Below, one piece after another: positions 18,703-28,384 of a stretch of DNA of 64,000 bases. Made by a program: the position numbers and the translations under genes. This DNA comes from QHXW01 sp035280425. Lineage in GTDB: Bacteria > Acidobacteriota > Terriglobia > Bryobacterales > Bryobacteraceae. Location of the stretch: positions 1-64,000 of the forward strand of contig DATEFW010000007.1 of NCBI GenBank assembly GCA_035280425.1, read 5' to 3'. Every line of letters starts with the position of its first letter. The first letter of the stretch is position 1. The notes beneath the pieces were generated by a model. The model was not told the origin of the DNA, searched no databases, and saw nothing but the letters and a program-made list of their open reading frames with translations.

Positions 18703-18731
18703 ACTATAGCGGACCGAGTTGCGGTTGTCAA
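18703..18731 (-). promoter_or_regulatory. Sigma-70-type promoter of rpsA
   Basis: On the minus strand TTGACA (18731-18726) is followed after exactly 17 bases by TATAGT (18708-18703). Transcription would start near 18696, giving a leader of about 160 bases before the rpsA ATG. The match is close to consensus. A long leader is usual for S1 genes, where the protein controls its own translation. Confidence 0.8.
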
Positions 18732-18834
18732 CGCCACGCCTCCGTCTGGGTCATGAATCGGGGGTTGCGATCCCTCAATCACGCGGAAATCGCTCGGGCT
18801 CCCGCGTTCCGAGAGAGAATGAAAAAAAACGCTA

Positions 18835-20664
18835 ATGTCCGATCCGCGCCTGATCTATTCGCAATCGCTCGCCGCACGCCGAAAAGAGATCGCTGACCGC
18901 GAGCGCCGCCACCGCACGCTGGGCTACTTGAAGCTTGCGGTCTCTGCCTGCGGTGTGGGCATCGTCCTCGCGGCGCTGGTGAGCCACGCGGTTTCCATCT
19001 TCTGGGCGTTTCTTCCGGCCGCTCTGCTGATCTTTTTATCGGTGCTGCACGAACACCTGTTGCGGCGCCTCGCGCGCCGGCGCCGCGCCGAAAAATATTT
19101 CGAAAAGGCGCTCGCGCGTCTCGATGGAAAATGGGCCGGCTCGGGTGAGAACGGAGCAGGCTATCTCGATCCCGCCCATCCTTACGCGCAAGATCTGGAT
19201 CTGTTCGGCTCGGGTTCGCTGTTCGAATTGCTCTCGACCGCGCGCACACATATCGGCGAAGATACCCTGGCGCGCTGGCTGCTCTCGCCTGCGGATACCG
19301 AGACCATCCGCGCGCGCCACCAAGCCGTGGATGAGCTGCGGCCCCGGCTCGATCTCCGCGAAGATCTCGCCATCGTGGCCGAAGAAGCGCGGACCGGTGT
19401 AGATCCGGTGTCGCTCGCGAGCTGGGGCGAAGCGCCTCCGCTGCTGGCGAGCCGCGCGCTGCATCGGGCTGTCCTGGGGCTCACCGCGCTGGGCATTGCG
19501 GGCGCTTGCGCTTTCGCGCTGTACCTCGGTTACCGGCTCGAAGCCATCGACTTTTCGCCGCCGGCTGTCCTTTTTTTGCGAGATCTCTTTCTCGCCGCGC
19601 TTTTGATCAACTGCACGTTTCTGTTTCGCCTCGAACAGCCCGTGAAAGCCGTGGCCGCCGCGGTGGACCAATCCGCGCACGAGCTGAAATTGCTCTCCGA
19701 AGTTCTGCTGCGCCTCCAGCAGGAGACGTTCCGTTCCCCGATGCTCGCCGCGCTGCGCCAATCGCTCGATTCCGAAGGCGATCCGCCCTCCAAGCGCCTG
19801 GCCCGCCTCAACCGCCTGATGGAGCTGCTCGATTCCCGCGACCACCTCATCGTGCGGCTTCTCGAACCGTTCACTTTCTGGACTACTCACGTGGCTTTCG
19901 CCATCGAGCGCTGGCGCAAAGTTTCCGGCAGCGCCGTCCGCCGCTGGCTTACTGCCACTGGCGAGATGGAAGCGCTCTGCTCGCTCGCCAGCCACGCCTT
20001 CGAGCATCCCGGCGACCCGTTTCCCGAGTTCACCGTAGAATCGCCCTGGCTCGAAGCCGAAGCCATCGCACATCCGCTCATCCCCGAAGATCGCGTGGTG
20101 CGCAACGACGTTCGGATCGGCGGCGAATTGCGCGTTCTGGTGGTCAGCGGCTCGAATATGTCGGGCAAAAGCACGCTGCTGCGCACCCTCGGGATCAACG
20201 CCGTACTCGCGCAGGCAGGTGCGCCGGTGCGGGCGAGGCGGCTTCGCATGTCTTCACTCGCCATCGGCGCTTCCATCAAAGTTACCGACTCGCTGCAAGG
20301 CGGCGTCTCCCGCTTCTACGCCGAGATCTTGCGCATCCGCCAGATTCTGGACCAGACGCGCGGCCCGCTCGCCGTGCTTTTTTTGATCGACGAATTTTTG
20401 CAGGGCACCAACTCGCACGATCGCCGTGTCGGCGCCGAAGCCCTGGTCCGCGGCCTCACCGAGCGCGGCGCCATCGGACTCTTCACCACTCATGACCTCG
20501 CGCTCGCGGAAATTACCGAAATGCTGGGCGCGCGCGCCCTCAACGTGCATTTCGAAGATCAGATAGCCGGCGGCCGCATCCATTTCGATTACCGGCTGCG
20601 CCCCGGCGTCGTCCGCAAAAGCAACGCGATTGAGCTCATGCGCTCGGTAGGGCTGGAAATTTGA
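18835..20664 (+). CDS. MutS-family ATPase with N-terminal membrane segments
   Basis: 609 residues. The C-terminal third is a MutS domain V ATPase: Walker A GSNMSGKST at about 438-446, Walker B FLIDEFLQGTNSHDR near 515, then a His switch (FTTHDLA). The N-terminal mismatch-binding domain I is absent. Instead two hydrophobic helices lie at about 27-70 and two more at about 210-270, so the protein is likely held in the inner membrane. This type is frequent in Acidobacteria and Bacteroidetes and its role is not established. It is not MutS1, and no Smr domain is present. The next gene starts by overlapping the stop (TTGA). Confidence 0.85.
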   Translation: MSDPRLIYSQSLAARRKEIADRERRHRTLGYLKLAVSACGVGIVLAALVSHAVSIFWAFLPAALLIFLSVLHEHLLRRLARRRRAEKYFEKALARLDGKWAGSGENGAGYLDPAHPYAQDLDLFGSGSLFELLSTARTHIGEDTLARWLLSPADTETIRARHQAVDELRPRLDLREDLAIVAEEARTGVDPVSLASWGEAPPLLASRALHRAVLGLTALGIAGACAFALYLGYRLEAIDFSPPAVLFLRDLFLAALLINCTFLFRLEQPVKAVAAAVDQSAHELKLLSEVLLRLQQETFRSPMLAALRQSLDSEGDPPSKRLARLNRLMELLDSRDHLIVRLLEPFTFWTTHVAFAIERWRKVSGSAVRRWLTATGEMEALCSLASHAFEHPGDPFPEFTVESPWLEAEAIAHPLIPEDRVVRNDVRIGGELRVLVVSGSNMSGKSTLLRTLGINAVLAQAGAPVRARRLRMSSLAIGASIKVTDSLQGGVSRFYAEILRIRQILDQTRGPLAVLFLIDEFLQGTNSHDRRVGAEALVRGLTERGAIGLFTTHDLALAEITEMLGARALNVHFEDQIAGGRIHFDYRLRPGVVRKSNAIELMRSVGLEI

Positions 20665-21518
20665 GAAGCCAGAAATCAAATCGCCCCACGCCGCGCATCA
20701 TGCTGCCGTGGATCTTCTGCATCGCCGCCTGCACCTCGTACGCGCAGCAGCCCCGGCCCAATCCCGCCGCGCAGGACAAGATTCTCGAAGCCATGCACCA
20801 CTACGCCGCGCAGTACGTCTCGAACCTTCCGAATTTTCTCTGCGAGCAGGTGACGCGCGAGCTCGAAGCCGGCAAGAAGTCGAACCACTGGCACAAGCTC
20901 GACATCCTCGTTTCCAGGCTCAGCTACAATCGCGGGCGCGAAGAGCGCACGCTGGCGCAGGTCAACGGCAAGCCCTTCGATCCCCATAAGGCGCGCCGCC
21001 GCTCGCCGCTGACCACCGAAGGCGAGTTCGGCATCCTGCTCAGCCGCATTCTTGGCCCCGAGAGCGAGGCGTGGTTCACCTGGAATCGCTGGGAAGTTGT
21101 GCGCGGAAAACGCCTCGCCGTTTTCGATTTCGAAGTGGATAAGCTGCACTCCACCATGACCCTCACCATGAGCGATCTGGTGAAGGCCACCATTCCCTAC
21201 CGCGGCGCGATTTATGGCGATCCCGAAACCGGCGCCGTCTGGCGAATCACTCAAACGGCCTACAACATTCCGCGCTCGCTGATGACCCGCGAATTCTCGA
21301 CTACCATCGATTACGACGAAATTCGCATCGCCGATAAAACTTATCTCCTGCCCGTCGAGGCCGAAGTCACCGCGCTTCTCGAAACCAGAAAAATCCGCAA
21401 TGAATTGACGTTCGAAGATTACCGCAAGTTTGAAGCCGATTCCGCCATCACTTTCGGTTCGGTCGCGCCGCAGAAGGATGACGAAAGCGCGAAGCCCACC
21501 GCGCCGCCCAAGCGCTGA
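20661..21518 (+). CDS. Secreted protein of unknown function (acidobacterial type)
   Basis: 285 residues from a TTG that overlaps the preceding stop; an AGGG lies about ten bases upstream. An ATG at 20700 lacks a ribosome binding site. A signal peptide (IFCIAACTSYAQQ) is followed by NLPNFLCEQVTRE, a motif I associate with paralogous secreted proteins of Acidobacteria. The body is beta-rich (YRGAIYGDPETGAVWRI), as in lipoprotein-carrier-like folds. It ends in a charged, low-complexity tail. No catalytic residues are recognised. The stop abuts that of the convergent permease gene. Confidence 0.75.
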   Translation: MRSQKSNRPTPRIMLPWIFCIAACTSYAQQPRPNPAAQDKILEAMHHYAAQYVSNLPNFLCEQVTRELEAGKKSNHWHKLDILVSRLSYNRGREERTLAQVNGKPFDPHKARRRSPLTTEGEFGILLSRILGPESEAWFTWNRWEVVRGKRLAVFDFEVDKLHSTMTLTMSDLVKATIPYRGAIYGDPETGAVWRITQTAYNIPRSLMTREFSTTIDYDEIRIADKTYLLPVEAEVTALLETRKIRNELTFEDYRKFEADSAITFGSVAPQKDDESAKPTAPPKR

Positions 21519-23936
21519 TCACTCTTCCCGCAGCGCGGCCATCGGATCCACTCGCACCGCGCGCCGCGCCGGCGCCCAAATCGCCACGCCCGCAACCGCG
21601 ACGAGCGCCAGCGAGACCACGGCCAGCGTCTGCGCATCGGTCCCGCGGATTCCATAGAGCAGACTTGCCACAATGCGGCTGAATGCGACCGCCAGCCCGA
21701 GTCCCGCGGCAAGCCCCGCCAGCACCGGACCGCCGCCCTGGACCGCGGTCAGCCACAGCAGATCGTGAGTCTGCGCTCCGATTGCGCGCCGCAGCCCGAA
21801 CTCCGCAGTCCGCTGCGCCACCAGTTGCGCCAGCACTCCGTTGAGTCCCACCGCCGAAAGCATCAGCGCACCCAGCGCAAACAGCGCCAGCACCAGTGCC
21901 CGAAACCGCGGGTAAGCGAGCACCTTCGCCAGACGCGCGCTCACCGGCTCGACGTCATTGATCGGAATCGCCGGGTCAAGCACCGCAATCTGTCTGCGTA
22001 TTTGCCGGCTTAACGCGCCGGTATCGCCCGCTGCGCGCACGACGGCTTGGACGGACTGCCGCGGTTCCTGTGCCAGAGGCCGGTAAAGAACCGGCGTTTC
22101 CGACCAGGTCATTTCGTTCATCAGCTCGGTATGCTTCAGATTCCCCGCCACCCCGACGATTGTCAGCCAGGGCATCGAGTCTCCCGCAAGGCGAATCTCT
22201 TGTCCCACCGGATCGGTCTGCGCAAAATATTTTCGCGACAGTGCCTCGTTGATGATCGCCACCGGCGGCGCATTTTCGCGATCATGCCCGTCGAAAACCC
22301 GCCCGCGTAAGACAGGTATCTGCAAAACATCGAAGAACGCAGGACTGACCGCGTCCGCGCCCGTATCGTGGATTTTCGATTCGCCCCGCCGCCCGCGTAT
22401 CTCGAGGATCTGGTCGCCTCCGCCGTAAGGCGGGAGTTTCGAAGATAATGCCGCTCCCGCCTGGCCCGGCATGCTCCCCAGCCGCTCCAGCAGCTCGTCC
22501 CAAGCCCGCAAGCGCTGCGCATCGCTCGCGTAACGGAAGGCGGGCAGCGGGACATGGGCTGCCATCAGTCGACCGGGGTTGAAGCCCAGCGGCTCAGAGC
22601 CCATGCGCAGCGCGCTGGTGATGAATAGGCCTGCCGCCACCAGCAGCAAAAACGAAAGCGCCATCTCCACCGCAATCAGCCCCTTCGCCAGCCGGTGACT
22701 TCCCTCGATTGTTCCCCTCCCAGCGGCTTTTAAGTTTTGGACCAGATCCACGCGCGACCCGCGCACCGCGGGAAGCAAACCGAACATCAGCGTCGTGATC
22801 GCCGAGAGCGCAATGCTGAACCCGAGCACCGCCGCATTCACCTGAACATCCGCGCCCACGCTCAGCTCAATCGGGTTTAAGACGCGGAAATACCGCACCA
22901 CGGCCTCCGCCAGCCCGATCCCCAGCGCCGCCCCGATTCCCGCAAGCAGCAGCCCTTCGGTCAGCAGTTGCCGCACCAGTCGGCCCTGTCCCGAACCGAT
23001 CGCCGCGCGCACCGCCAGTTCCCGCCGCCGCTCCGCCAGCCGCGCCAGCAGCAGATTTGCAACGTTCACGCAGGCAATCAGCAGCACGAAAACTACCGCG
23101 CCGAACACGAGCAGGAGCGTCGTCCGCAATGTCCGGCCGGCTAAAAAAGTAAACTCGCCGTGCAGATCGTAAACCACCGGCGCAAAATCGCGCGTCCCGC
23201 CGCTCATGTGTTGCGGCCGGTAAAGGCTGCGCAATTCCGATTGTGCCCGCGCCGGCGTCACTCCCGGCCTGAGCCGCGCGAAAATTCCCACCAGCATGCC
23301 ATTCTGATCCGGCTGGTAGTCCGGTCCAAGCAGGATCCAAAGCTGCGTCTGGGTTGGGTAAAAACCGAACCGCTCCGGCATCACGCCCAGCAGCGTGCAT
23401 GGTTTCCGGTCGAGCGTCACAGGCTTGCCGATGGCCGCCCGGTCGCCGCCGAGTGTGGTCGCCCAGAATTTGTGCGTCGCCACCAGGAAGCATCCATGCC
23501 CCTCATCTGCGGTGCGGAATGTGCGGCCCATCTCCGCGTTCACGCCGAGCGTTTCGAAAAACGAACCCGTCGCCGGGACCGCCATCACTTCCCGCGCCGG
23601 CCCGAAACCCATCAGCACGCGATCCATGCGCGTGGCCCACGTCGCTGCGGAAACGCTTTCCAGAGTCCGTGAATCCCGGCGGAACGTAACGTAATCCGCG
23701 TAAGTCGCAAACAGCTTGGCCAGTTCCTTTTCCCGCGTGCTCGTCACCCAGATCGCCGCCTGCCGCGATGGATCTTTGTACGGCAGCGGCCGAAGCAGCA
23801 CCGCATGCACGATGCTGAATACCGCCGTCGTCGCCCCGATCCCCAGCGCCAGCGTCAGCGCCGCAATCGCCGTAAATCCCGGCCGCTTGCTAAAAATCCT
23901 CGCGGCAAACCGCACATCCAGCCAGACGTCCCTCAT
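21519..23936 (-). CDS. ADOP-type FtsX/MacB-like permease (1)
   Basis: 805 residues from the ATG at 23936, selected because GAGGAG precedes it by seven bases. Architecture of acidobacterial duplicated orphan permeases: membrane helix near 20-45 (LTLALGIGATTAVFSIV), a MacB periplasmic core domain, three helices, a second periplasmic core, and three C-terminal helices ending in RRAVRVDPMAALRE. No ATPase gene is adjacent, which is why the family is called orphan. A role in export or envelope maintenance is assumed from MacB. Two further copies are in this window. Confidence 0.9.
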   Translation of the reverse strand: MRDVWLDVRFAARIFSKRPGFTAIAALTLALGIGATTAVFSIVHAVLLRPLPYKDPSRQAAIWVTSTREKELAKLFATYADYVTFRRDSRTLESVSAATWATRMDRVLMGFGPAREVMAVPATGSFFETLGVNAEMGRTFRTADEGHGCFLVATHKFWATTLGGDRAAIGKPVTLDRKPCTLLGVMPERFGFYPTQTQLWILLGPDYQPDQNGMLVGIFARLRPGVTPARAQSELRSLYRPQHMSGGTRDFAPVVYDLHGEFTFLAGRTLRTTLLLVFGAVVFVLLIACVNVANLLLARLAERRRELAVRAAIGSGQGRLVRQLLTEGLLLAGIGAALGIGLAEAVVRYFRVLNPIELSVGADVQVNAAVLGFSIALSAITTLMFGLLPAVRGSRVDLVQNLKAAGRGTIEGSHRLAKGLIAVEMALSFLLLVAAGLFITSALRMGSEPLGFNPGRLMAAHVPLPAFRYASDAQRLRAWDELLERLGSMPGQAGAALSSKLPPYGGGDQILEIRGRRGESKIHDTGADAVSPAFFDVLQIPVLRGRVFDGHDRENAPPVAIINEALSRKYFAQTDPVGQEIRLAGDSMPWLTIVGVAGNLKHTELMNEMTWSETPVLYRPLAQEPRQSVQAVVRAAGDTGALSRQIRRQIAVLDPAIPINDVEPVSARLAKVLAYPRFRALVLALFALGALMLSAVGLNGVLAQLVAQRTAEFGLRRAIGAQTHDLLWLTAVQGGGPVLAGLAAGLGLAVAFSRIVASLLYGIRGTDAQTLAVVSLALVAVAGVAIWAPARRAVRVDPMAALREE

Positions 23937-24015
23937 CAATAGCTCCTCAGGCGCTGTCTTGAGTCTAAGACGCCCGCGCTCTCCCGGCGTCCCGTTTCCT
24001 GATAATCTGCGTCTG

Positions 24016-24312
24016 ATGCCTGACAAAACGCCGCCGCAGCAGCTCTACATGATCGTCGAGCATTTCAAAAATGGCGACGCCCCCGCCGTCTACCGCCGCT
24101 TCCGCTCCCGCGGCCGCATGATGCCCGAAGGCCTGGCGTATATCTCCAGTTGGGTCGACGAAAAATTCGAGCGCTGCTATCAAGTAATGCAGACCCATGA
24201 CCGCGCCCTGCTCGACGAGTGGATGGCCAATTGGAAAGACCTGATGGATTTCGAAGTTTTCCCCGTGATCGCTTCGGCCGAAGCAGTCAAGAAAATCGAG
24301 CCGCGGCTGTAG
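24016..24312 (+). CDS. DUF3303-like small protein
   Basis: 98 residues from the ATG at 24016; the frame is open further upstream but that part overlaps the divergent permease gene. The start MPDKTPPQQLYMIVEHFKNG and the central PEGLAYISSWVDEKFERCYQ match small dimeric alpha/beta-barrel proteins of the DUF3303 type. No function is known. It is divergent from ADOP permease 1 with 79 bases between starts. Confidence 0.8.
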   Translation: MPDKTPPQQLYMIVEHFKNGDAPAVYRRFRSRGRMMPEGLAYISSWVDEKFERCYQVMQTHDRALLDEWMANWKDLMDFEVFPVIASAEAVKKIEPRL

Positions 24313-24340
24313 CCCGCTTTTTTCGCGCAAATCTCAACAC

Positions 24341-25351
24341 CTAATTCGGCGTCATTCCGATCGTCTTCATCCACGTCTCTACCAACTGCGGCCACTCCGT
24401 TATCGCAAGTTTCGTCCGCCGCAACCCAAATGCATGGCCGCCGTGCGGATATAAATGCATCTCCGCTGGAACCCCGGCCTTCTCCAGGGCGACGAAGTAA
24501 GCCAGCGCATCGTATACGCTGTCGACGTGGTCATCCTCGGCTTGCAGCAGAAATGTAGGCGGTGTCCGGCTGGTAACGTGCAGGTCGGGATTCAGCGCAA
24601 GATGCGCGTCCGTAATCGACTGGTGTTCCGGATGAGGAATCGCAAATTGCTTCGTGCCTTGCTTCGCATCCCATTCCGCCGCACTCAAGGATAGATGCCC
24701 CGGATAAATTGCTACCGCAAAATCCGGCCGGCAGCTTGCCTTGTCGGCGGCATCGGCGGCAGCATAAAGACGCCGTTCAAAGTGGTTGCTGATCGCTGCC
24801 ACCAGATGCCCGCCTGCCGAAAAGCCGAGCACTCCGATCTTGTGCGGATCGATGTTCCACTCCCGCGCGCGCGAACGCACCAGCCCCATGGTTCTCTGCG
24901 CGTCTTCGAGCGCCATGGGCGACTCCGGATACGGCCCTGATTTCGGATACGGCCCCACATCCGTCACACGGTACTTGAGCAGCACACACGTGATGCCTCG
25001 GGACGTCAGCCAGTCACACACTTCTGTGCCTTCCAGATCGATGGCCAGAGTCTGATAGCCGCCACCAGGAAAGACGGCGACCGCGACGCCCGTGTTCTTT
25101 CCCTTGGGTGAATAGACCGTCATGGTGGGCCGCGTCACGTTGTTCACGCCGATTACCTGCCTGCCCGCAACCTGAAACGTATTTCCCGAAGGCTCCACAA
25201 CCTCCGGCCCACTCACGGGCTGCGGATCAGGCGCTCCACCCGGCCATATGGGTATCTGCGTATGCCCCGGCGCAGGCTCCCACGCACCCTTCTGCGCAGC
25301 GAGACTGCCCATCGCAGCCACGCTGCACAGCGCAAAAATCAAAGGCTTCAT
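24341..25351 (-). CDS. Secreted alpha/beta-hydrolase (acetyl-xylan-esterase-like)
   Basis: 336 residues from the ATG that begins a clear signal peptide (MKPLIFALCSVAAMGSLAAQ). The nucleophile elbow GFSAGG is present, with the oxyanion stretch VFPGGGYQ, the Asp region QAEDDHVDSV and the catalytic His in YPHGGHAFG. This layout is that of the BD-FAE/esterase group often annotated as xylanase-associated esterases. Likely substrates are acetylated plant polysaccharides, in keeping with a soil habit. It is monocistronic as far as can be seen. Confidence 0.85.
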   Translation of the reverse strand: MKPLIFALCSVAAMGSLAAQKGAWEPAPGHTQIPIWPGGAPDPQPVSGPEVVEPSGNTFQVAGRQVIGVNNVTRPTMTVYSPKGKNTGVAVAVFPGGGYQTLAIDLEGTEVCDWLTSRGITCVLLKYRVTDVGPYPKSGPYPESPMALEDAQRTMGLVRSRAREWNIDPHKIGVLGFSAGGHLVAAISNHFERRLYAAADAADKASCRPDFAVAIYPGHLSLSAAEWDAKQGTKQFAIPHPEHQSITDAHLALNPDLHVTSRTPPTFLLQAEDDHVDSVYDALAYFVALEKAGVPAEMHLYPHGGHAFGLRRTKLAITEWPQLVETWMKTIGMTPN

Positions 25352-25606
25352 CCGAATCCCCCGGCTCAATAGATAACCAATCACCACGATATTTTGCCAG
25401 AATGAGCCGCCTGGACTTGCTCCCGGGGGAATCGACCCGCCCAACACACAAGCATTACTTCGGTTTGTACCGTTCCGAACGCGGGATTCCCGGAAGCGAA
25501 CACTGATGGTAAGTAGATGAAGCTAAGCGTCTTTGTTTGCAAACCGCACCGCGGCGACTGACTTGCAAAAAATACCGTCACAGTGATCCATTAAAAGGTT
25601 AATCGC

Positions 25607-28090
25607 ATGACCGAAACCCTGCTTTCATTCCTGCATGATCTGAAAATCGGCGCCCGCTCCTTGTGGCGCGCCAAAGGCCTTACCGTAACCGTGATCGCGA
25701 CTCTGGCCCTCGGCATCGGCGCCAATGCCGCCATGTTCAGCCTGGTGCGCGCCGTGTTGCTGCGCCCTCTGGTCAATCGCGACGAGGACCACCTCATCTA
25801 TATCCGGCAGAGCTCGAAAGGCATGGGCGGCGACGACACCACTTTTTCGGTGCCGGAAATCGCCGATCTGCGCGCCCGCGTGAAAACGCTCCGCTCCTTC
25901 GGCGAGTTCTCCACGCTCGAATTCACGATGGTGGGACTCGGAGAGCCCCGCACGGTGAGAGCCGGGGTGGTGAACGGATCGTACTTCGAGGCCATGGGAC
26001 TGCGTCCGGTGCTCGGCCGCCTGATCGATCGAAGAGATGACGGGCCCAAGGCCGCGGGCGCCGTCGTGTTGACCTATCGTTTCTGGTCGACAACCCTGCA
26101 CAGCGATCCCAACGTGATCGGCAAATCCCTCCGGCTGGATTCCTTCGATTCGCGAAGCGCTACCGTCGTCGGCGTGCTCGAGCCCTGCGTCCCTTATCCG
26201 CAGGACACCGAAATCATCGCCAACATGGTGACCAGCGCCCATCATCTTTCCGCGACCATGGTTACCAACCGCATTCATCGCATGACGGAGCTCTTCGCCC
26301 GCCTGGTGCCCGGCGCCGATTTGAAAACCGCACGCGCCGAATTGCGCACCGTATACGGGGCGATAAAAACCGAGCATCCCGAAGATTATCCGGTCAAAAA
26401 TGATTTCCGCATCAGCGCCGTGAAGCTGCGCGACGAGCTGACGTCCGGTGCGCGGACCATTCTTTGGATCCTGATGGCCACCTCGGCGCTGGTATTCGTC
26501 ATCGCCTGCTCCAACGCCGCCAATCTGATCCTGGCCCGGACCATCCGCCGCGAGTCGGAACTCGGCATCCGCGCGGCGCTCGGGGCCGGCTCCGGCGCCT
26601 TGCGGCGCACCTTGCTCGCCGAAAGCCTGATGCTCTGTGTCGCCGGCGCGGCGCTCGGGATCCTGATCGCGAACCCCATGGTGGCCGTGCTGGCGCGTTA
26701 TATTTCCCGGTACTCGGTGCGGGCTCTGGACCTCCAGCTCGATCCGGCGATGCTCTGGGTGGGCGCGGCCCTGGCGATCGTCGCCTCGACCCTACTGGCG
26801 TTTGTTCCGCGCCTGCCGGCGTCGGGAGGCGCTCAGGGATTCGGGCTGTCTACCGCCAGCACTCGCGTCACCGGCTCCTCCAACCGGAAACTGCGCGTCT
26901 TTGCCATTGTCCAGATCGCCGCCTCATTCGTCCTGGTGGCCTCCGCCGGAGCAACTGTGAAGACTTTGCTTTCGCTCCAGGCCGCGCAAACCAATATCAA
27001 TACCCGCAATGTGCTCGCAATGAACGTTCCGGTGATCCACCTGGGAAGGACGCCCGCGCAGATCGTCAACTTCTACCGGGAGGCCACGCAGCGCATCCGC
27101 CAGTTGCCGGCCGTTCAGAATGTGGCCATCGGCAGCATGGTTCCCTGGCGGGATGCCCGCGGCCAGGATTTTGCGCTGGAGATTGCCGTTGACGGCCGCA
27201 TTCCCGCCCCTGGCGAAGAACACTCCCGCGCGGCAATCCGCGTCGTTTCGCCCGGATTTTTCGCGACCCTTGGCCTGCCGGTCCTCGAAGGCCGAGATTT
27301 CAATGACAACGATCGCGCAAGCAGCGAGCCCGTCGCCATCATCAGCCAGAGCGCGGCGCGGCAGCTTTTTCCAGGCCGCAATCCGCTGGACCATCACGTG
27401 ATGTGGACCGACCCGATTTTGAAGGCCGTTCCCGTGATCAATGCCGCGTCCCTGCGCATTATCGGCGTGGTGCCGGATATCGACGACGTAAATGTGCTAC
27501 CCCAGCCGACTGCGACGGTCTACCGTCCTTTCGATCAGGAGGCCGTCATCGGAGGCGGCCGCATGTTCGTTCATGTGAGCTCCGATCCCTACGCCCTGGT
27601 AACGCCCGTCACGCGGATCATGCAGCAAATGTCGGCCGACCAGCCCGTCGAGCACGCCGCGACGCTCGCCGATATCCGCGCCGACGTGCTCTCGCCCGAA
27701 CGCCTGAATGCGGTGGTCTTCGGAGTTTTTGCCGGCGTCGCGCTGCTGATCGCCGTGGTCGGCGTCGCGGGCGTGCTGGCTTTTTCGGTCAGCGGGCGCA
27801 CCAGGGAATTCGGCATCCGCCTGGCCGTAGGCTCCGAGCCGCGGCAATTGCTGCTGCGCGTCATGGCCGAAGGTGCGGTGATGGCCCTTAGCGGTCTTGC
27901 CGCCGGCCTCGCCTCGGGCTATGCGCTCGCCCAACTGGCCGGGTCGTTCCTGGCCGATCTCAAAATGCCCGGCGTGTTGCCGGTTTCCGCCGCTGCCTTG
28001 GTGCTCTTTATTTCCGCCGTAACTGCGTCGCTTATCCCAGCGGCTCGCGCCGCCCGCGTGGATGTGATGCAGGCCCTGCGAATGGAATGA
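25607..28090 (+). CDS. ADOP-type FtsX/MacB-like permease (2)
   Basis: 827 residues with the same two-core layout as the gene at 21519-23936: first helix in LTVTVIATLALGIGANAAMF, two periplasmic MacB core domains, further helix groups at about 285-400 and 700-815, and the C-terminal AARAARVDVMQALRME. The sequence is clearly diverged from the other two copies, so this is not a recent tandem duplication. No ATPase partner is adjacent. The upstream 255 bases, shared with the divergent esterase, show no obvious promoter. Confidence 0.9.
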   Translation: MTETLLSFLHDLKIGARSLWRAKGLTVTVIATLALGIGANAAMFSLVRAVLLRPLVNRDEDHLIYIRQSSKGMGGDDTTFSVPEIADLRARVKTLRSFGEFSTLEFTMVGLGEPRTVRAGVVNGSYFEAMGLRPVLGRLIDRRDDGPKAAGAVVLTYRFWSTTLHSDPNVIGKSLRLDSFDSRSATVVGVLEPCVPYPQDTEIIANMVTSAHHLSATMVTNRIHRMTELFARLVPGADLKTARAELRTVYGAIKTEHPEDYPVKNDFRISAVKLRDELTSGARTILWILMATSALVFVIACSNAANLILARTIRRESELGIRAALGAGSGALRRTLLAESLMLCVAGAALGILIANPMVAVLARYISRYSVRALDLQLDPAMLWVGAALAIVASTLLAFVPRLPASGGAQGFGLSTASTRVTGSSNRKLRVFAIVQIAASFVLVASAGATVKTLLSLQAAQTNINTRNVLAMNVPVIHLGRTPAQIVNFYREATQRIRQLPAVQNVAIGSMVPWRDARGQDFALEIAVDGRIPAPGEEHSRAAIRVVSPGFFATLGLPVLEGRDFNDNDRASSEPVAIISQSAARQLFPGRNPLDHHVMWTDPILKAVPVINAASLRIIGVVPDIDDVNVLPQPTATVYRPFDQEAVIGGGRMFVHVSSDPYALVTPVTRIMQQMSADQPVEHAATLADIRADVLSPERLNAVVFGVFAGVALLIAVVGVAGVLAFSVSGRTREFGIRLAVGSEPRQLLLRVMAEGAVMALSGLAAGLASGYALAQLAGSFLADLKMPGVLPVSAAALVLFISAVTASLIPAARAARVDVMQALRME

Positions 28091-28384
28091 AACCAGCGCG
28101 AATCTGCTCGTCCGGGCTCCACGACGTGCAGTCCCCCGGCTTTGATCAAGCCGGCATGAACGCGGTCGTTCCATACCACTTGCGAGCAGATCTCCCGTCT
28201 CCCGTCTGGCAGGCTGGCTCGCGCTTTTTTAAACGATATCCTGCTGCCGCGCGCTTGGTATTGATTTACAAAGGGAGCGAAACAAGGAGTGCGCTTCTTA
28301 CCCGAACAGCCGCGGCGGGAAGGCAATCCTCAAACGCTTGCTAGTTACTAGAGGAGAATTTTGAACCGAGTGATCTAACCGGCG
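28091..28384. other. Convergent intergenic region
   Basis: 294 bases between the stop of ADOP permease 2 and the stop of the MtrB-like gene. No supported reading frame, no hairpin with a T-run and no RNA gene were recognised. Confidence 0.5.
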
